Source: Tannerellaceae bacterium (GTDB taxonomy: Bacteria; Bacteroidota; Bacteroidia; Bacteroidales; Tannerellaceae). Taken from it: a stretch of 64,000 nucleotides of DNA. This document shows, piece by piece, positions 11,801 to 22,466 of this stretch. Below the pieces are notes generated by a model. That model did not search any database, was not told the DNA's origin, and worked only from the letters and a program-made list of their open reading frames with translations. The position numbers were made by a program, and so were the translations under genes. The stretch is from positions 1-64,000 of the forward strand of contig JAJQFE010000077.1 in assembly GCA_021201295.1 (NCBI GenBank), read 5' to 3'. The first letter of the stretch is position 1. Every line of letters begins with the position of its first letter.

Positions 11801-12344
11801 CCGGAACGAACAATTCAAAATTCCCATCGAAATCACTGATCGTACCGATGGTCGTACCAGCGACTACAATATTGGCACCAATCACTGGTTCCCCTCTATC
11901 ATCAGTCACGATTCCCCGGATGTTTCTTCCGGCCTGTTGTCTGACTTCCGGTTTACGATACAAAGCGATATGATGATCTATTACTTTATAATCCAGTTCG
12001 TTTGACTTCAGAAAAGTATCCAGCAGATCCGTGACGGATTCCTCTTTCACAGAAACGGAGACTTTTTTCTCCAGATTTACTTCTTTGATGTTATATACAA
12101 AGGTAAAATCGGATTGTTCTTCTATAGCATCCAGGACTTCCCGGATCATACCATTCTTTATCTCTAATGTTACACTATGGGTTTGTGAATAGGAAGTAGC
12201 TGCTACTCCCCAGAGACTTATACAAAGGAAAAATAAGGTGGTTTTCATAATTCTTATGGTCCTTTCCCAATTAACTGGAAAGAGTACCTCTCTCTCCTTT
12301 TGCTTTTTTGCTATACAAAAGCAATCAATACATAATTTCTTCAT
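8881..12344 (-). pseudogene. SusC-family TonB-dependent transporter with STN domain, one-base frameshift
   Basis: Outer-membrane TonB-dependent glycan transporter, about 1154 codons once repaired. The order is: signal peptide (MKTTLFFLCISLWGVAATSYSQ), STN domain (SVTLEIKNGMIREVLDAIEE...), CarboxypepD_reg-like domain (IRGIVTDDRGEPVIGANI), plug (SIEILKDASATAIYGSRGANG) and beta-barrel ending TYTMGLRIGF. STN domains signal to FecR anti-sigma proteins, which fits the adjacent fecR/sigma pair. The frame breaks at 10499-10501 (T3, A3 on the coding strand). One extra A joins WQNMELLLE to NYFTYARTFDEKH. The ATG at 12248 is an alternative start; the longer form from 12344 resembles many annotated relatives. 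Confidence 0.82.
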
Positions 12345-12361
12345 ACATTTGTAGTGTCTAA

Positions 12362-12465
12362 TGAATTAATGCTCCGGTAGTTGGTAGCTACCGGTAATTT
12401 AAATGATCTCAGTATTAGATTTGAACAGGATTGAGGATGTTGGTAGCATTCTCAATCCTTTTTGC
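12362..12465. other. Two small hairpins between fecR and susC
   Basis: In the 183-base gap a CCGGTAG/CTACCGG stem lies near 12372-12392. A GGATTGAG/CTCAATCC stem followed by T5 on the plus strand lies near 12429-12464. The second is terminator-shaped only on the plus strand, where no gene reads in. A role in the minus-strand transcript from fecR to susC is uncertain. Confidence 0.3.
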
Positions 12466-12527
12466 GATAATAGGTCAGGATGTGTCCATGGGTCATTAGA
12501 TTTTAAGGTGAATACTGTGGATAAACT

Positions 12528-13422
12528 TTATCTGATATAGAAAGTGCCTTCTTCTTTTTGGTATGTGTAGTGAGCCGGAATCTGTAGAATGGAAAGAATT
12601 TCCTCCAGACTTTCCTGTTGAGTGAAACGGGCATTCAACCGCATGTTCCTGACCGTATCGGATTGAATATAAATCTTAACCCCGAATGCTCTTTCCAACA
12701 GATGGGCAATCTCTTCCATGGTCTGGTCCTCAAAATGGAAGTGGTGAGTAACCCAGGAAGAATAGGTTTGCGCACTCACCTTCTTCACTTCCAGCAACTG
12801 GCTTTTCCGGTTAAAGACTGCCTGTTGGTTCATACGTAAGATATGGTCAGCCACAGAGGTATGGTTCTTTCCCAAAAACAAGGCAACAGAACCATCCAGC
12901 AAAGTCGTTTCCACATAATCCGAATCCGGATCTGCCCATACATTAAAAAGAGTGCCTAATACCTGGATACGCATTCCTTCCACATTGACAATAAAAGGGT
13001 GGTCTATATTTTCTGTTACTTGAAAAAGTCCTTCTCCACTAAACTCTACAGCACGCTCATTTCCTGTAAATACCTGGGGATAGTGGATTGTTGATGAACC
13101 ATTTAACCAGACAATACTACTATTCGGTAGTATCAGCCGGGTCTTTGTGCCAGGTACAGCCACTACTTCCAAATAGGAAATCCGTTTTTTGTTCTCTTTT
13201 TTTACTTCCATTAAAAATAAAAAAAGAGTTGGTTATCACTAAAAGGACAGAAGCCGCAACAGCCACATACTTCCAGTACGGAGAACGGCTGATCTGTAAA
13301 ACCTCCTCACCTGAAATCCGACTCCGGATACTTTCATATACTTTATCCGCCTCAGAATCCACATTCCTGAATCTAATATGTTCTATATATTTTTTTATTT
13401 TTGAATCTTCGATAAATGCCAT
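12528..13422 (-). pseudogene. FecR-family anti-sigma factor, frameshift in an A7 run
   Basis: Inner-membrane anti-sigma regulator that would hold the divergent ECF sigma factor until the STN domain of SusC signals. Repaired length is about 297 residues. A cytoplasmic N-terminal part starts MAFIEDSKIKKYIEHIRF, one membrane segment follows (YVAVAASVLLVITNSFFIF), then a periplasmic FecR domain (TRLILPNSSIVWLNGSSTIHYP, FIVNVEGMRIQVLGTLFNV) and a C-terminal DUF4974-type end (VKIYIQSDTVRNMRLNARF). The break is in the A7 run (plus-strand T7, 13197-13203), just after the membrane segment. Removing one A fuses FNGSKK to ENKKRISYLEV. As written, the membrane anchor and the signalling domain are in different frames, which would uncouple sensing. 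Confidence 0.8.
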
Positions 13423-13488
13423 TTTATTTCCGGTCTTTATTATATAGAGCACATATAGTAGGAAAAACCCTAATAAGAAAGATATTTT

Positions 13489-13518
13489 TTTGTAAATTCT
13501 TTTTTTCTTTTATCTTTG
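13489..13518 (+). promoter_or_regulatory. Bacteroidota-type promoter of the ECF sigma gene
   Basis: The -7 box TATCTTTG lies at 13511-13518 and a -33 box TTTG at 13489-13492, with an 18-base spacer. This matches the Bacteroides primary-sigma consensus and places the start codon about 35 bases downstream. Confidence 0.6.
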
Positions 13519-13552
13519 TCCATAACACACTTTGTTAAGTCTATTTTTCAAA

Positions 13553-14287
13553 ATGCCTAAATCTGAAATACATCCATCTACAAAAGGACAAGCCTGGCTC
13601 CGGAAAATCGCAGCAGGAGATGAACATGCTTTCAGGTCGTTATTTAATACTTATTATCAAAGATTATTTCATCTGGCTCTGTTTTACTTAAAATCCAAAG
13701 AATTAAGCGAGGAAGCCGTATCGGACGTTTTCTACATCATCTGGAAAAGAAAAGAAGCTTTAACGGATATCCAGGATATTGAAAAGTATCTCTACACTTC
13801 TATGAAACATCAGTGTCTACATTACATACGGAAAAATACCTCTGATCTTTCCGAAACTTTAGAACTATATAATATAGAATACCTTTCGGATGAACAAACC
13901 CCGGAACTAAACCTAATGGATCAGGAATACAGGGAACTTGTTCAGGAAGCCATCTTTTCCTTACCGGAAAAATGCAGGGAAGTTTTCCGGCTGGAATTGA
14001 GTGATAAACTCAAGCAAAAAGAAATTGCTGATTTACTGGATATTTCCATAAAAACAGTAGAAGCGCATATCGCTACTGCTTATAAACGCATCGGGGAATA
14101 TGTAAATAAGAAATATAACAAACCGGATAAGAAAAAGATAAAACTTTTTTCTCTTTTTACTTTCCTGCCTCTTATTTTCCTTTTAATCAGCAATCTATTA
14201 AATATACCCTGTTTATGGTATTTTCTAAAACTTAAACCTACCCTATCTTTGTTGTATCAAAAAAATCATAGGATTCAGATTAACTAA
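13553..14287 (+). CDS. ECF (FecI-like) RNA polymerase sigma factor
   Basis: Extracytoplasmic-function sigma factor, expected to direct transcription of the neighbouring PUL when FecR releases it. Region 2 is seen around FRSLFNTYYQRLFHLALFYLKS and SEEAVSDVFYIIWKRK. Region 4 helix-turn-helix is around LPEKCREVFRLELSDKLKQKEIADLLDISIKTVEAHI. The ATG at 13553 was chosen over an in-frame TTG at 13532, as it sits better behind the promoter. The 244-residue protein carries an extra C-terminal hydrophobic stretch (LFSLFTFLPLIFLLISNLL) and about 25 more residues; relatives often end soon after a short hydrophobic tail. It is divergent from fecR, the usual arrangement of such pairs. Confidence 0.88.
   Translation: MPKSEIHPSTKGQAWLRKIAAGDEHAFRSLFNTYYQRLFHLALFYLKSKELSEEAVSDVFYIIWKRKEALTDIQDIEKYLYTSMKHQCLHYIRKNTSDLSETLELYNIEYLSDEQTPELNLMDQEYRELVQEAIFSLPEKCREVFRLELSDKLKQKEIADLLDISIKTVEAHIATAYKRIGEYVNKKYNKPDKKKIKLFSLFTFLPLIFLLISNLLNIPCLWYFLKLKPTLSLLYQKNHRIQIN
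14244..14251 (+). promoter_or_regulatory. -7 box for cysK inside the sigma gene end
   Basis: TATCTTTG matches the -7 consensus, 55 bases before the cysK start; a TTTTC at 14221-14225 is a partial -33. It overlaps the last codons of the sigma gene, which suggests cysK has its own promoter. Confidence 0.5.
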
Positions 14288-14305
14288 TTAAAATAAGAAA
14301 ATAAA

Positions 14306-15253
14306 ATGGCAAAGATTGCGAAAAAACTAACAGACTTAGTAGGAAATACTCCCCTGCTGGAACTTTCCAACTATAATGCAAGTAAAGACCTGAAAGCAAC
14401 GCTGATTGCAAAACTGGAATATTTCAATCCGGCAGGAAGCGTAAAAGACCGTATCGCACTGGCTATGATCGAAGATGCGGAAGCGAAAGACATTCTTAAA
14501 CCAGGTGCCACGATCATCGAACCAACCAGTGGAAACACCGGAGTAGCCCTGGCATTTGTTTCTGCCTCCAAAGGATATAAATTAATCCTTACCATGCCGG
14601 AAACCATGAGTCTGGAGCGACGCAATCTGTTGAAAGCATTGGGAGCCAATCTGGTCCTTACTCCGGGAGCAGAAGGAATGAAAGGGGCGATAGCCAAAGC
14701 CCAGGCGCTAAAAGAAGAGACTCCGGGTACTATCATTCTGCAACAGTTTGAAAACCTAGCCAACCCTGCCATACACGTAAGAACTACCGGAGAAGAGATC
14801 TGGAGAGACACGGACGGCAAAGTGGATATTTTTATGGCAGGAGTGGGTACCGGAGGTACGGTCAGCGGAGTAGGAAAAACACTGAAAGCACATAACCCGG
14901 ATGTAAAGATCGTGGCTGTTGAACCCACAGATTCCCCTGTCCTTTCCGGAGGCAATCCGGGTCCCCACAAAATTCAGGGAATCGGAGCCGGTTTTATTCC
15001 TAAAACTTACAACGGGGATGTAGTGGACCAGATCATCCAGGTTCAGAATGATGACGCCATCCGTACCAGCCGGGAATTAGCCCGGAAAGAGGGTTTACTG
15101 GTAGGTATTTCTTCCGGTGCTGCTGCCTACGCTGCTACGCAACTGGCTTTACTTCCTGAAAATGCAGGTAAAACGATTGTGACCCTATTACCGGATACGG
15201 GGGAACGCTATTTATCTACTGTGTTGTATGCTTTTGAGGAATACCCGCTGTAA
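14306..15253 (+). CDS. cysK: Cysteine synthase A (O-acetylserine sulfhydrylase)
   Basis: PLP enzyme that makes cysteine from O-acetylserine and sulfide in the cytoplasm. The 315-residue length is standard. The PLP lysine is K47 in NPAGSVKDR; the substrate loop is TSGNTG; the PLP-phosphate glycine loop is [10 protein letters not shown]; the C-terminal SSGAAAYAA segment binds the pyridine ring. The gene is intact, 18 bases after the sigma gene, and is followed by a strong hairpin terminator, so it is probably a single-gene unit with its own promoter. Confidence 0.95.
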   Translation: MAKIAKKLTDLVGNTPLLELSNYNASKDLKATLIAKLEYFNPAGSVKDRIALAMIEDAEAKDILKPGATIIEPTSGNTGVALAFVSASKGYKLILTMPETMSLERRNLLKALGANLVLTPGAEGMKGAIAKAQALKEETPGTIILQQFENLANPAIHVRTTGEEIWRDTDGKVDIFMAGVGTGGTVSGVGKTLKAHNPDVKIVAVEPTDSPVLSGGNPGPHKIQGIGAGFIPKTYNGDVVDQIIQVQNDDAIRTSRELARKEGLLVGISSGAAAYAATQLALLPENAGKTIVTLLPDTGERYLSTVLYAFEEYPL

Positions 15254-15284
15254 CTAACAGACATATTATACCTACGTTAATGTC

Positions 15285-15336
15285 AACTCTGATCATTAAA
15301 CTTCCACTGAGGTTTAATAGATCAGAGTTTTTTATA
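15285..15336 (+). terminator. Rho-independent terminator of cysK
   Basis: A long near-perfect stem starts AACTCTGATCATTAAAC and returns as GTTTAATAGATCAGAGTT with one bulged base, followed by T6. Confidence 0.85.
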
Positions 15337-15438
15337 TCTACTATCCACTTTTATCCCTTCCATCCATTATTTAAAAGATAAAATCCAAAGACTCACATAA
15401 AAAACTGTTTTTTTAAATAGAAAAAGAAACTTTATAAA

Positions 15439-15446
15439 TAAATTTG
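15439..15446 (+). promoter_or_regulatory. -7 box of the second susC operon
   Basis: TAAATTTG matches the TAnnTTTG consensus 70 bases before the start. No clear -33 TTTG is seen, only a T-rich stretch, so the match is partial. Confidence 0.45.
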
Positions 15447-15516
15447 CACCATCTTGGATTTTTATCGTACAGAAGCTAAAATACTATTAACTCTAACTTA
15501 ATTCAAAAATGTGTTC

Positions 15517-18500
15517 ATGAAGAAAATAACTTATCTACTGGTATGTTTATCCTTAAACATCAGCTGGGTAGTTGCACAAACTCAGGAAGTAACCGGGATA
15601 GTTATTTCTTCTGAAGACGGGGAGCCGGTAGCTGGTGCCACTGTCATAGAAAAAGGTATTACCAGAGGTACTGTCACAGACCAGGAAGGCAGATTTTCAT
15701 TAACGATAACGAATCCTTCCGGGACATTAATTGTTTCCTATACAGGAATGACTACCTGGGAAATAGCAGTTCAATCTTCTCTCTTTATATTATTGAGTCC
15801 CGATATTCAGATATTAAATGAAGTGGTAATTACAGCGTTTGGATTTCGAAAGCATGAAAGAACTTTAGGATATGCAACGACTACGATTCAGGCAGAAGAA
15901 CTAACCATGGCTAAACCTGCTTCAGTATTGGAAGGATTAACCGGGAAAGTAGCCGGGATGAATATTTCCGGCACAGCCTGGACAGGTGCATCCCGCACCG
16001 TACAAATCCGGGGGATTTCATCTTTTAACAAGAACTAACCTCTTTATATTGTAGATGGTATTCCTATTACTAATCAGGAAGCCGGATATATGGAAGTTGA
16101 TTTCGGGAGCACAGTTAATGATATGAACCCGAAAGATATAGAATCCGTCACCATTCTGAAAGGAGCTTCCGCAACTGCTTTATATGGTTCCCGGGCAGCT
16201 AACGGAGTGGTTATGATCCAGACAAAAAATGCCGGCAAAGAAAAACTAAGCATTACGTATGACGGTGCTTTTATGGCTTCAAGTGTACTACGGGTCATGC
16301 AGACCCAGGATCTTTTCGGTCAGGGATGGGGCAGTTGGTCCAGAAGTGCAAATGGTTCCTGGGGACCTCGCCTGGATGGTACTCTCAGAGAATGGGGTTC
16401 GAATCAATTAAATGAATCCATGGTAAAGCCTTTTAGCTATGTAAAGAATAATTTACGGGATTTTTATCAAACAGGACTGGAAACCAACAACGGGTTAATG
16501 CTACGCTATGGAGATGAACACATCGGCATTATTACTTCGTATAGCCATTTACATAATAACGGGATATTGCCTGAAAATGCAGATCTTTATAAAAAACATA
16601 CTTTTTCCTTACGTGGTTATATCCGAACCGGGAAATTACAAGTTGAAGCCTCTGTAAATTATATCCATAAAGATATCCAACGGATAGGTGGAATTGAAAT
16701 GGAGTTGTTACAACACGGAGTTGATATAAGTTTTGCACAGATGAAAGACTATACGGACACACGGTATAATCTGGATAATTACTATTCCTACTCTACCTCT
16801 AATCCTTACTGGCTCATCAGTACGCCCCAAACAAATTACAAGGAAAATCACAGATTTGGAAAAGTGGAATTAGGTTATGACATGATACCAGGATTAAAAT
16901 TAACCGGACGGATAGGGGCTGATTTCTTAGATTATGAAACCATTATCCGGTATCCGGCCTATCATTTTACGGAAGGTTCTTATAGCGTTCAGGGAGGTAA
17001 AATAGGAGGTAGTGGTTACTATAATGAATCCTATTATAAGAATCAGCAATTGGATGGTACTGTTTTAATGAGCGCAGATTACCAGACAGGAAACTTTTCC
17101 TTAGGAGGATTAATAGGTTGGAATTTAAATACACAGACTGCCAGTTCCGGCTATTCTGATATCAATAAATTAGATGTAGAAGGATGGTATAGCCTGGCGA
17201 ATTCCTCTTCCGGTGTAAATACGGCTTCTGAAAAATGATCCCGCAGACTGATCGAAGCTTTTGCCCAGGGAGAAATAGGATATAAAAACTGGCTTTTTCT
17301 GACTCTTTCCGTAAGAAATGACTGGTCTTCTACTCTTCCCATACAGAATAACAGCTTCTTTTATGGTGGAATACATACGTCACTGATCCTTACGGAACTT
17401 TTCCCGCAACTAAAAAATTCAGGGATCAATTTTTTCAAAATCCGGGGAGCCATAGGCCAGACAGGAAATGATGCAGATGTGTATCTGACACAGAATTATT
17501 ATACAACTATTACCCGGGATCCTTCTGATTATTATTATACCTGGTTACCCATAAACGGCGTAACAGGACTAACGGTCAGTAATATACTGGCAAACCCCGA
17601 TCTGAAACCGGAAATGACCACTGAATATGAAGTAGGAATAACCGGTAGTTTCCTGAACAATCAAATCCGGGTAGATGTAGCCTATTATAACCGTCAGACC
17701 AAAGACCAGATCATCACAGCAGATCTGCCTCCGGAAACCGGTTATATGTCCCAAAGTAAAAATATCGGCCATATAGAAAATAAAGGGATAGAACTAAGTA
17801 CTGATTTTACTTTTGTACACACTTATAACTGGAAATGGGATGTAGGGATTACGTTTGCAAGAAACCGGAGCCTGGTAAAAAAGCTTTGGGAAGATGTACA
17901 GGAATATACGATCTTCAGTCAGTTAGGTGTACAATATGTGGCAGCCGTCGGATACCCTATAGGTGTATTCACTATTCCGGCAGCCGAAAAAGTAACAGAT
18001 GAAAATAGTCCTTACTATGGATATACAGTAGTGAATAATAACGGATTTATCATAGAAAGTGATACAGAAAAAGAAGTCCTGGGTTGTTCACAACCGGACT
18101 TTACCATGGGTATCAGAAGTAGTCTGAAATATAAAAATGTGCAATTCACCCTATTAGGAGACTGGCGCAAAGGAGGATATATGTATTCCGGTACAGCTTT
18201 TATTTCTCTCTATAATGGTAATTCTATTCATACGTTATTCAATGAACGAAACTCCTATATTGTACCTAATTCCGTAAAAATAGTGAACGGTGAATATGTG
18301 GAGAATAATCTGATGATCAAAACAGACCAGATCAATTACGCATTGGGCAATCCATCTTTTAATTCGGAAGTAAGAAGAGGGTATATTATTCCCAAAGACT
18401 ATTTTAAAATAAGGGAAATTTCCCTTTCTTACCTGATTCCTGAAACTTATTTACAACGTATCCCTGTCACCTCCGCCTCTGTCAGCCTGGTCGGACGAAA

Positions 18501-18644
18501 TCTGTTTCTATTCACTCCCAAAAGAAATAATTATGTAGACCCGAAGCCAGTAACCTCGGAGACGACATTCTTACCGAGTTTGGAGAAACAACCGGATTAA
18601 GTTCTACCCGGAATTATGGATTGGCTATTAAATTATCTTTTTGA
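15517..18644 (+). pseudogene. Second SusC-family TonB-dependent transporter, two stops and a frameshift
   Basis: Outer-membrane transporter of about 1042 codons, now broken three times. It has a signal peptide (MKKITYLLVCLSLNISWVVA), a carboxypeptidase-like domain (VTGIVISSEDGEPVAGATV), a plug (ILNEVVITAFG, ESVTILKGASATALYGSRAANG) and a barrel. It lacks an STN domain. An in-frame TAA at 16036-16038 precedes PLYIVDG, the motif that must continue. An in-frame TGA at 17236-17238 precedes SRRLIEAFAQ. A missing base in the CCC at about 18541-18544 ends the frame early; the other frame gives EASNLGDDILTEFGE and the typical end NYGLAIKLSF with its stop at 18642-18644. Both stops can arise by C-to-T change from CAA and CGA. 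Several lesions in one gene argue for real decay. Confidence 0.85.
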
Positions 18645-18647
18645 CTT

Positions 18648-20219
18648 ATGATGAAACTACCGACGAAAATATATCCTCTTATTAAGGTGACAACCTTCCT
18701 TGTGATGGTACTGTTTCCCTTGAATAGTTGTAAAGATTATCTCGACATAAACAAAAATCCCAACTATCCCACCTCCGCAACTCTTGAAACATTATTGGCA
18801 TCTGTCAGTACTACTACTATTTCTGCCATAGGCTATAGTGGATACGTGATCGGTAGTATGTGGATGCAGTATACCACATAGGGAAATACCGGAAGCATCT
18901 ACCATTCTCTGGTAAATTACAGTTTGAATACAGATGACTATAACAGTATCTGGAAGAATGCCTATGCCAATACACTACTGGATATCAAATACCTGTTGGA
19001 AATGGCTCAGGAAGAAGAAGCATGGAATTATTGGGTCATAGGAAAAATCCTGATGGCTTATAATTTTCATATCCTTACTGACTTCTATGGAGATATACCT
19101 TTTACCGAAGCATTAGATCCTACCCACTATCCTTATCCTCAATATGATGATAGCCAAACGGTAGTTTATCCGGGTATACTGGCTCTGTTGGAGGAAGCGT
19201 TGGCCAGACAAACACAAGCCCGGCATACGGATAATCCGGAGATAGGGAATGAAGATTTCTATTTCCAGGGTGATATGGAACGTTGGATCGCTTTTGCCAA
19301 AAGCCTGAAATTAAAGATCCTGATGAGGGATTTCTATACATATCATCCAACCATCAGAAGCCTGCTTGCCGAAGGAGGTTTTCTGGAAGAAGACTGTACA
19401 TTCACTGGTTTTGAAGATGTGGCATATAAAGGAAATCCTTTTTATGAATTTCATATCCGTACTTTAAATTCATGGGAAAATGTACGGGCCTGTCATACGT
19501 TTACTGAATTTTTAATCACTCACGAAGATCCCCGCATAGCTGAATATTATATAGAAACCCTGTATTCAGGCACGCTGGAATCTCCTACTCCACGCCAGAT
19601 ATACGGTAGCTTACCTTGTGGCACTTTACCTTCCTCTGAAGAGGAGGAAGAAGAAAGTGTGCCTGTTACTCATTCCTCTCCGCTCATGCAGGCATATAAT
19701 GATCCTGTCTACCTGATGAATAGTGCAGAAGTAGCTTTTCTCCGTGCAGAAGCCTATGCACGGATGGCTGAATTTTCTCAGGCAAAAGCTGCCTATGATG
19801 AAGGAGTAATCAAAGCATTTGCCCGTTGGGGATATAATGCATCTGCCCATATTGCGCCTGGCGGTTATTATGAATTTGATGATTCAGATATAGAAACGAT
19901 GCTTAACTCCATTATGCTCCAGAAGTGGGTGGCAGCAGCCAAAGCAAATACATGGGATGCGTTCTTTGACCGGAACCGGACAGGATATCCGGAAATCAGT
20001 ACCGCTTCAAAAGTCCGGATCAGTAATCAGACAGAAGGATTGATGAAAGGATATGAATTAGGGACATTGGTAACTCCCGAAAACACAGTACTTCAACCCT
20101 ATGAATTTCCTCACCGCATGTTAGTGCCATCCGCTTCTTCCTCTTATAATCCGAATGCTCCTGCTACTAAAAGTCTGACCACTCCTTTATGGTGGCATAA
20201 AAATTATACAAACAACTAA
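18648..20219 (+). pseudogene. SusD-like lipoprotein (SusD-like_2 type) with an in-frame TAG
   Basis: Partner of the broken SusC just upstream (3-base gap), 523 codons. The lipoprotein signal ends FPLNSCKDYLDINKNPN, the usual beginning of this SusD subgroup. TPR-like parts follow: IGKILMAYNFHILTDFYGDIPFTEAL, AEVAFLRAEAYARMAEF and LQKWVAAAKANTWDAFFDRNRTG. The TAG at 18879-18881 replaces what is most simply CAG: WMQYTT-stop-GNTGSIYH reads on in the same frame. An EEEEEE stretch lies near SLPCGTLPSSEEEE. Apart from that stop the gene is full length. Confidence 0.82.
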
Positions 20220-20232
20220 ACAGCTAATTACT

Positions 20233-20745
20233 ATGGTATTTCTCAGATATATCTATCCTCTTTTATGTATTAGCATCCTCCTGTTGACCGGCTGTGATAC
20301 ACACCGGGAGTATGAAATAGCCTATACCCCTATTGCTCCTTTAGGTGGCCAGTATAGAATTTATATATATGACCAGGCCGGAAATGAAATGGTAAAAGAT
20401 TATTGTTACATAGCCAATACATCTGATTACGACACAGATCTCTGCTGGCTACGTATAGGAGAATATAATGCAAACCCGGAAGAAGCATGGGCTATTTATG
20501 GTAAGATCAGTTGTGATGTAAACAAACTCCTGTTTTACGGTGCTGACATTGAAAACCTGGCCGGTAATCTCATCTCTTCGGATGAAACGTTTACTCTCAC
20601 TAACGGACAACTTATATTAGCAGGTTTTATGGCTCCTTCTAATACCATAACTGATAAAATCTCCTTTACATTTATCAATTCCCGGTTTCCGGGAGAGATC
20701 TATACGGCAGAAGGCTATCGGTATACAGGATGGAGTGGAGATTAA
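20233..20745 (+). CDS. Lipid-binding-type lipoprotein following SusCD
   Basis: A 170-residue lipoprotein (signal ending LLLTGCDTHRE) that resembles the Bacteroidota 'lipid-binding putative hydrolase' family found after SusD-like_2 genes. Features are PIAPLGGQYRIYIYDQAGNEM, an aromatic/acidic centre, and the typical end PGEIYTAEGYRYTGWSGD. It starts 13 bases after the susD stop, so it is the third gene of the operon. It is intact although both genes before it are broken. The function is unknown; the family name does not rest on demonstrated hydrolysis. Confidence 0.65.
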   Translation: MVFLRYIYPLLCISILLLTGCDTHREYEIAYTPIAPLGGQYRIYIYDQAGNEMVKDYCYIANTSDYDTDLCWLRIGEYNANPEEAWAIYGKISCDVNKLLFYGADIENLAGNLISSDETFTLTNGQLILAGFMAPSNTITDKISFTFINSRFPGEIYTAEGYRYTGWSGD

Positions 20746-20860
20746 TCTTATAGTTTATACTTAAAAACTGTAACAATTATATTTTTTATCTTATCAAAAC
20801 AAAATATATTTAACATTTTTCTTTCTAATAAGAAAAACTTTATGGATTGAATTTCTGTTA

Positions 20861-20896
20861 TTTGAGTAATTTATTAGTAAAATATTTTATATCTTT
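20861..20896 (+). promoter_or_regulatory. Possible promoter of the orphan lipoprotein gene
   Basis: TTTG at 20861-20864 and TATCTTTG at 20889-20896 are 24 bases apart, a little more than the usual 19-21. They lie in a very AT-rich 275-base gap that otherwise shows nothing. Confidence 0.4.
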
Positions 20897-21020
20897 GCAA
20901 AAAATATAATTAATTATTCCATAAAAATAACTAACAGGATACGAAATTATTGAAGATTTACGTTTTAAGATAAAATAAAAGTTAGGGCAAACAGATTGTT
21001 TAATTTTAAAGAATAGCGAT

Positions 21021-21548
21021 ATGAAAAGAGCGCATTTTTCTATGATATGTGGCTTAATAATAGCATATTTAGCTGCATTTGCTGTATCTTGTGGTAGTGA
21101 GGAACAGGGATATAACTCATATGACCTGTTTTCTATAAATGATGAGATGAGAGCTCAGGTAACGGAAGGTGTAAAAAATTTAGATCCCTCTTATAAAGAT
21201 ACTTTTGAAGAAAAACTGGAAGCATTGGTAGATAGGAGTAATATGCCTGAGATCACAAATCAGAATAGTATTCAACCATATATGGATACAAGTGAATATC
21301 AGGAATTCAAAAGACATATCCTATCCAACGCACCTGGTAGTTATTATCTGTTGATCGATATATTTTTAAGCGGTGACGTAAAAATCACTCCTTTCAATTA
21401 TATGTTCCAGGATATAGTAGATGCCTCTTATCCGGGTCTGATCAATAAAGTGCTGGATAAGTTAGAAGGGACAACAGTAGAAGAATTTATGATGTTATAT
21501 TCGGAAGTGTGTGTAGAATTTTTACTGCAAGAGATCACCCGGACATAA
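21021..21548 (+). CDS. Hypothetical lipoprotein
   Basis: I do not recognise this 175-residue protein. The signal peptide ends AFAVSCGSEE, a lipobox with Ser-Glu-Glu after the Cys, so surface display is possible. The mature part is acidic and mostly helical-looking (EEKLEALVDRSNMPEI, NKVLDKLEGTTVEEFM) and has no repeat or known motif. It has its own putative promoter and runs toward the glycyl-radical activase gene, ending 9 bases before it. Confidence 0.7.
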   Translation: MKRAHFSMICGLIIAYLAAFAVSCGSEEQGYNSYDLFSINDEMRAQVTEGVKNLDPSYKDTFEEKLEALVDRSNMPEITNQNSIQPYMDTSEYQEFKRHILSNAPGSYYLLIDIFLSGDVKITPFNYMFQDIVDASYPGLINKVLDKLEGTTVEEFMMLYSEVCVEFLLQEITRT

Positions 21549-21557
21549 CCCGATTGT

Positions 21558-22465
21558 TTATCCTCCGATAGAAGCATCTATCCCAGCCTGTTGCAGCATA
21601 TCTAACCAGTTTTCCTGTGTTGTTTGCTCCGGACAGGACATAGAAAAATGCTGAGGATTATATAAACTGCCCAGTTTTTCATGTTTTCCTTTTCCGATAT
21701 CATGATAGGGAAGTAGCTGAACCACCTTTTTTCTCCCGGCAATCTCCCGATAAAAGTAGTAGTCCGCCACATATTCTCCGGATCCGTATTGACTCCTTCA
21801 ATTAGTGGTATACGAATAATCATAGGTCGGCCGGCAGCTGCCAGCAGTTCTATATTAGATAAGATCCGTTCATTTGGAACCCCACAAAATTTCCGGTGTT
21901 TTTCCGTATCCATATGCTTCAGGTCTACCAGGAAAAGGTCTGTGTGCTGCATCACCTGTTCAACAGTTTCCTGGCTGGCAAACAGGGTAGTGTCAACAGC
22001 CCGGTGTATCTCTTGTTTCCCACAACGTTTCAGCAATTCAATTAATATCCCGGCATGCATCAGAGGTTCTCCTCCGCAGAAAGTCACCCCTCCCCCTGAT
22101 TGATCCATAAAAATAGCTTCTTTTTTTATTTCCCGCATTAATTCTTCCACCGTATAAGGAATGCCGGACATTTCCATTGCGTTAGCCGGACAATTATCTG
22201 TGCATATGCCACACAACCGGCACATATGCGGATCGGTATGGATACCTTCCCCGGTTAAAGACAGAGCGGTCACAGGACAACGTCTGATACATATACCACA
22301 TCCAAGGCAGCGCTTATGGGTATACATCTTTTGTGACCGCACAGAAATTCCTTCCAGGTTATGGCACCACGCACATGACAGGGGGCATCCTTTAAAGAAG
22401 ATAGTGATCCGGATACCCGGCCCGTCATTTATGGAGTAACGTTTAATATCAAAAATCAGACTCAT
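21558..22465 (-). pseudogene. Glycyl-radical enzyme activase (radical SAM), frameshift in A6
   Basis: Radical SAM protein that would place the glycyl radical on the enzyme encoded just upstream. The start at 22465 lies 1 base from the enzyme's stop. The radical SAM cysteines are in KGCPLSCAWCHN (CxxxCxxC). Two ferredoxin-like clusters follow (CLGCGICIRRCP, CRLCGICTDNCP), as in class II/III glycyl-radical activases, and then GGGVTFCGGEPL. The break is in the A6 run (plus-strand T6, 21727-21732): adding one A joins FIGRLPGEK to KVVQLLPYHDIGKGKHEKLG and the end at 21558. Repaired length is about 302 residues. Confidence 0.85.
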
Positions 22466-22466
22466 A

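Noticed and set aside
15517-20219. Stop-codon recoding as an explanation for the in-frame TAA, TGA and TAG
   Set aside because: All three stop codons would have to be reassigned, while dozens of other genes here end normally at each of them; mutation or error is simpler.
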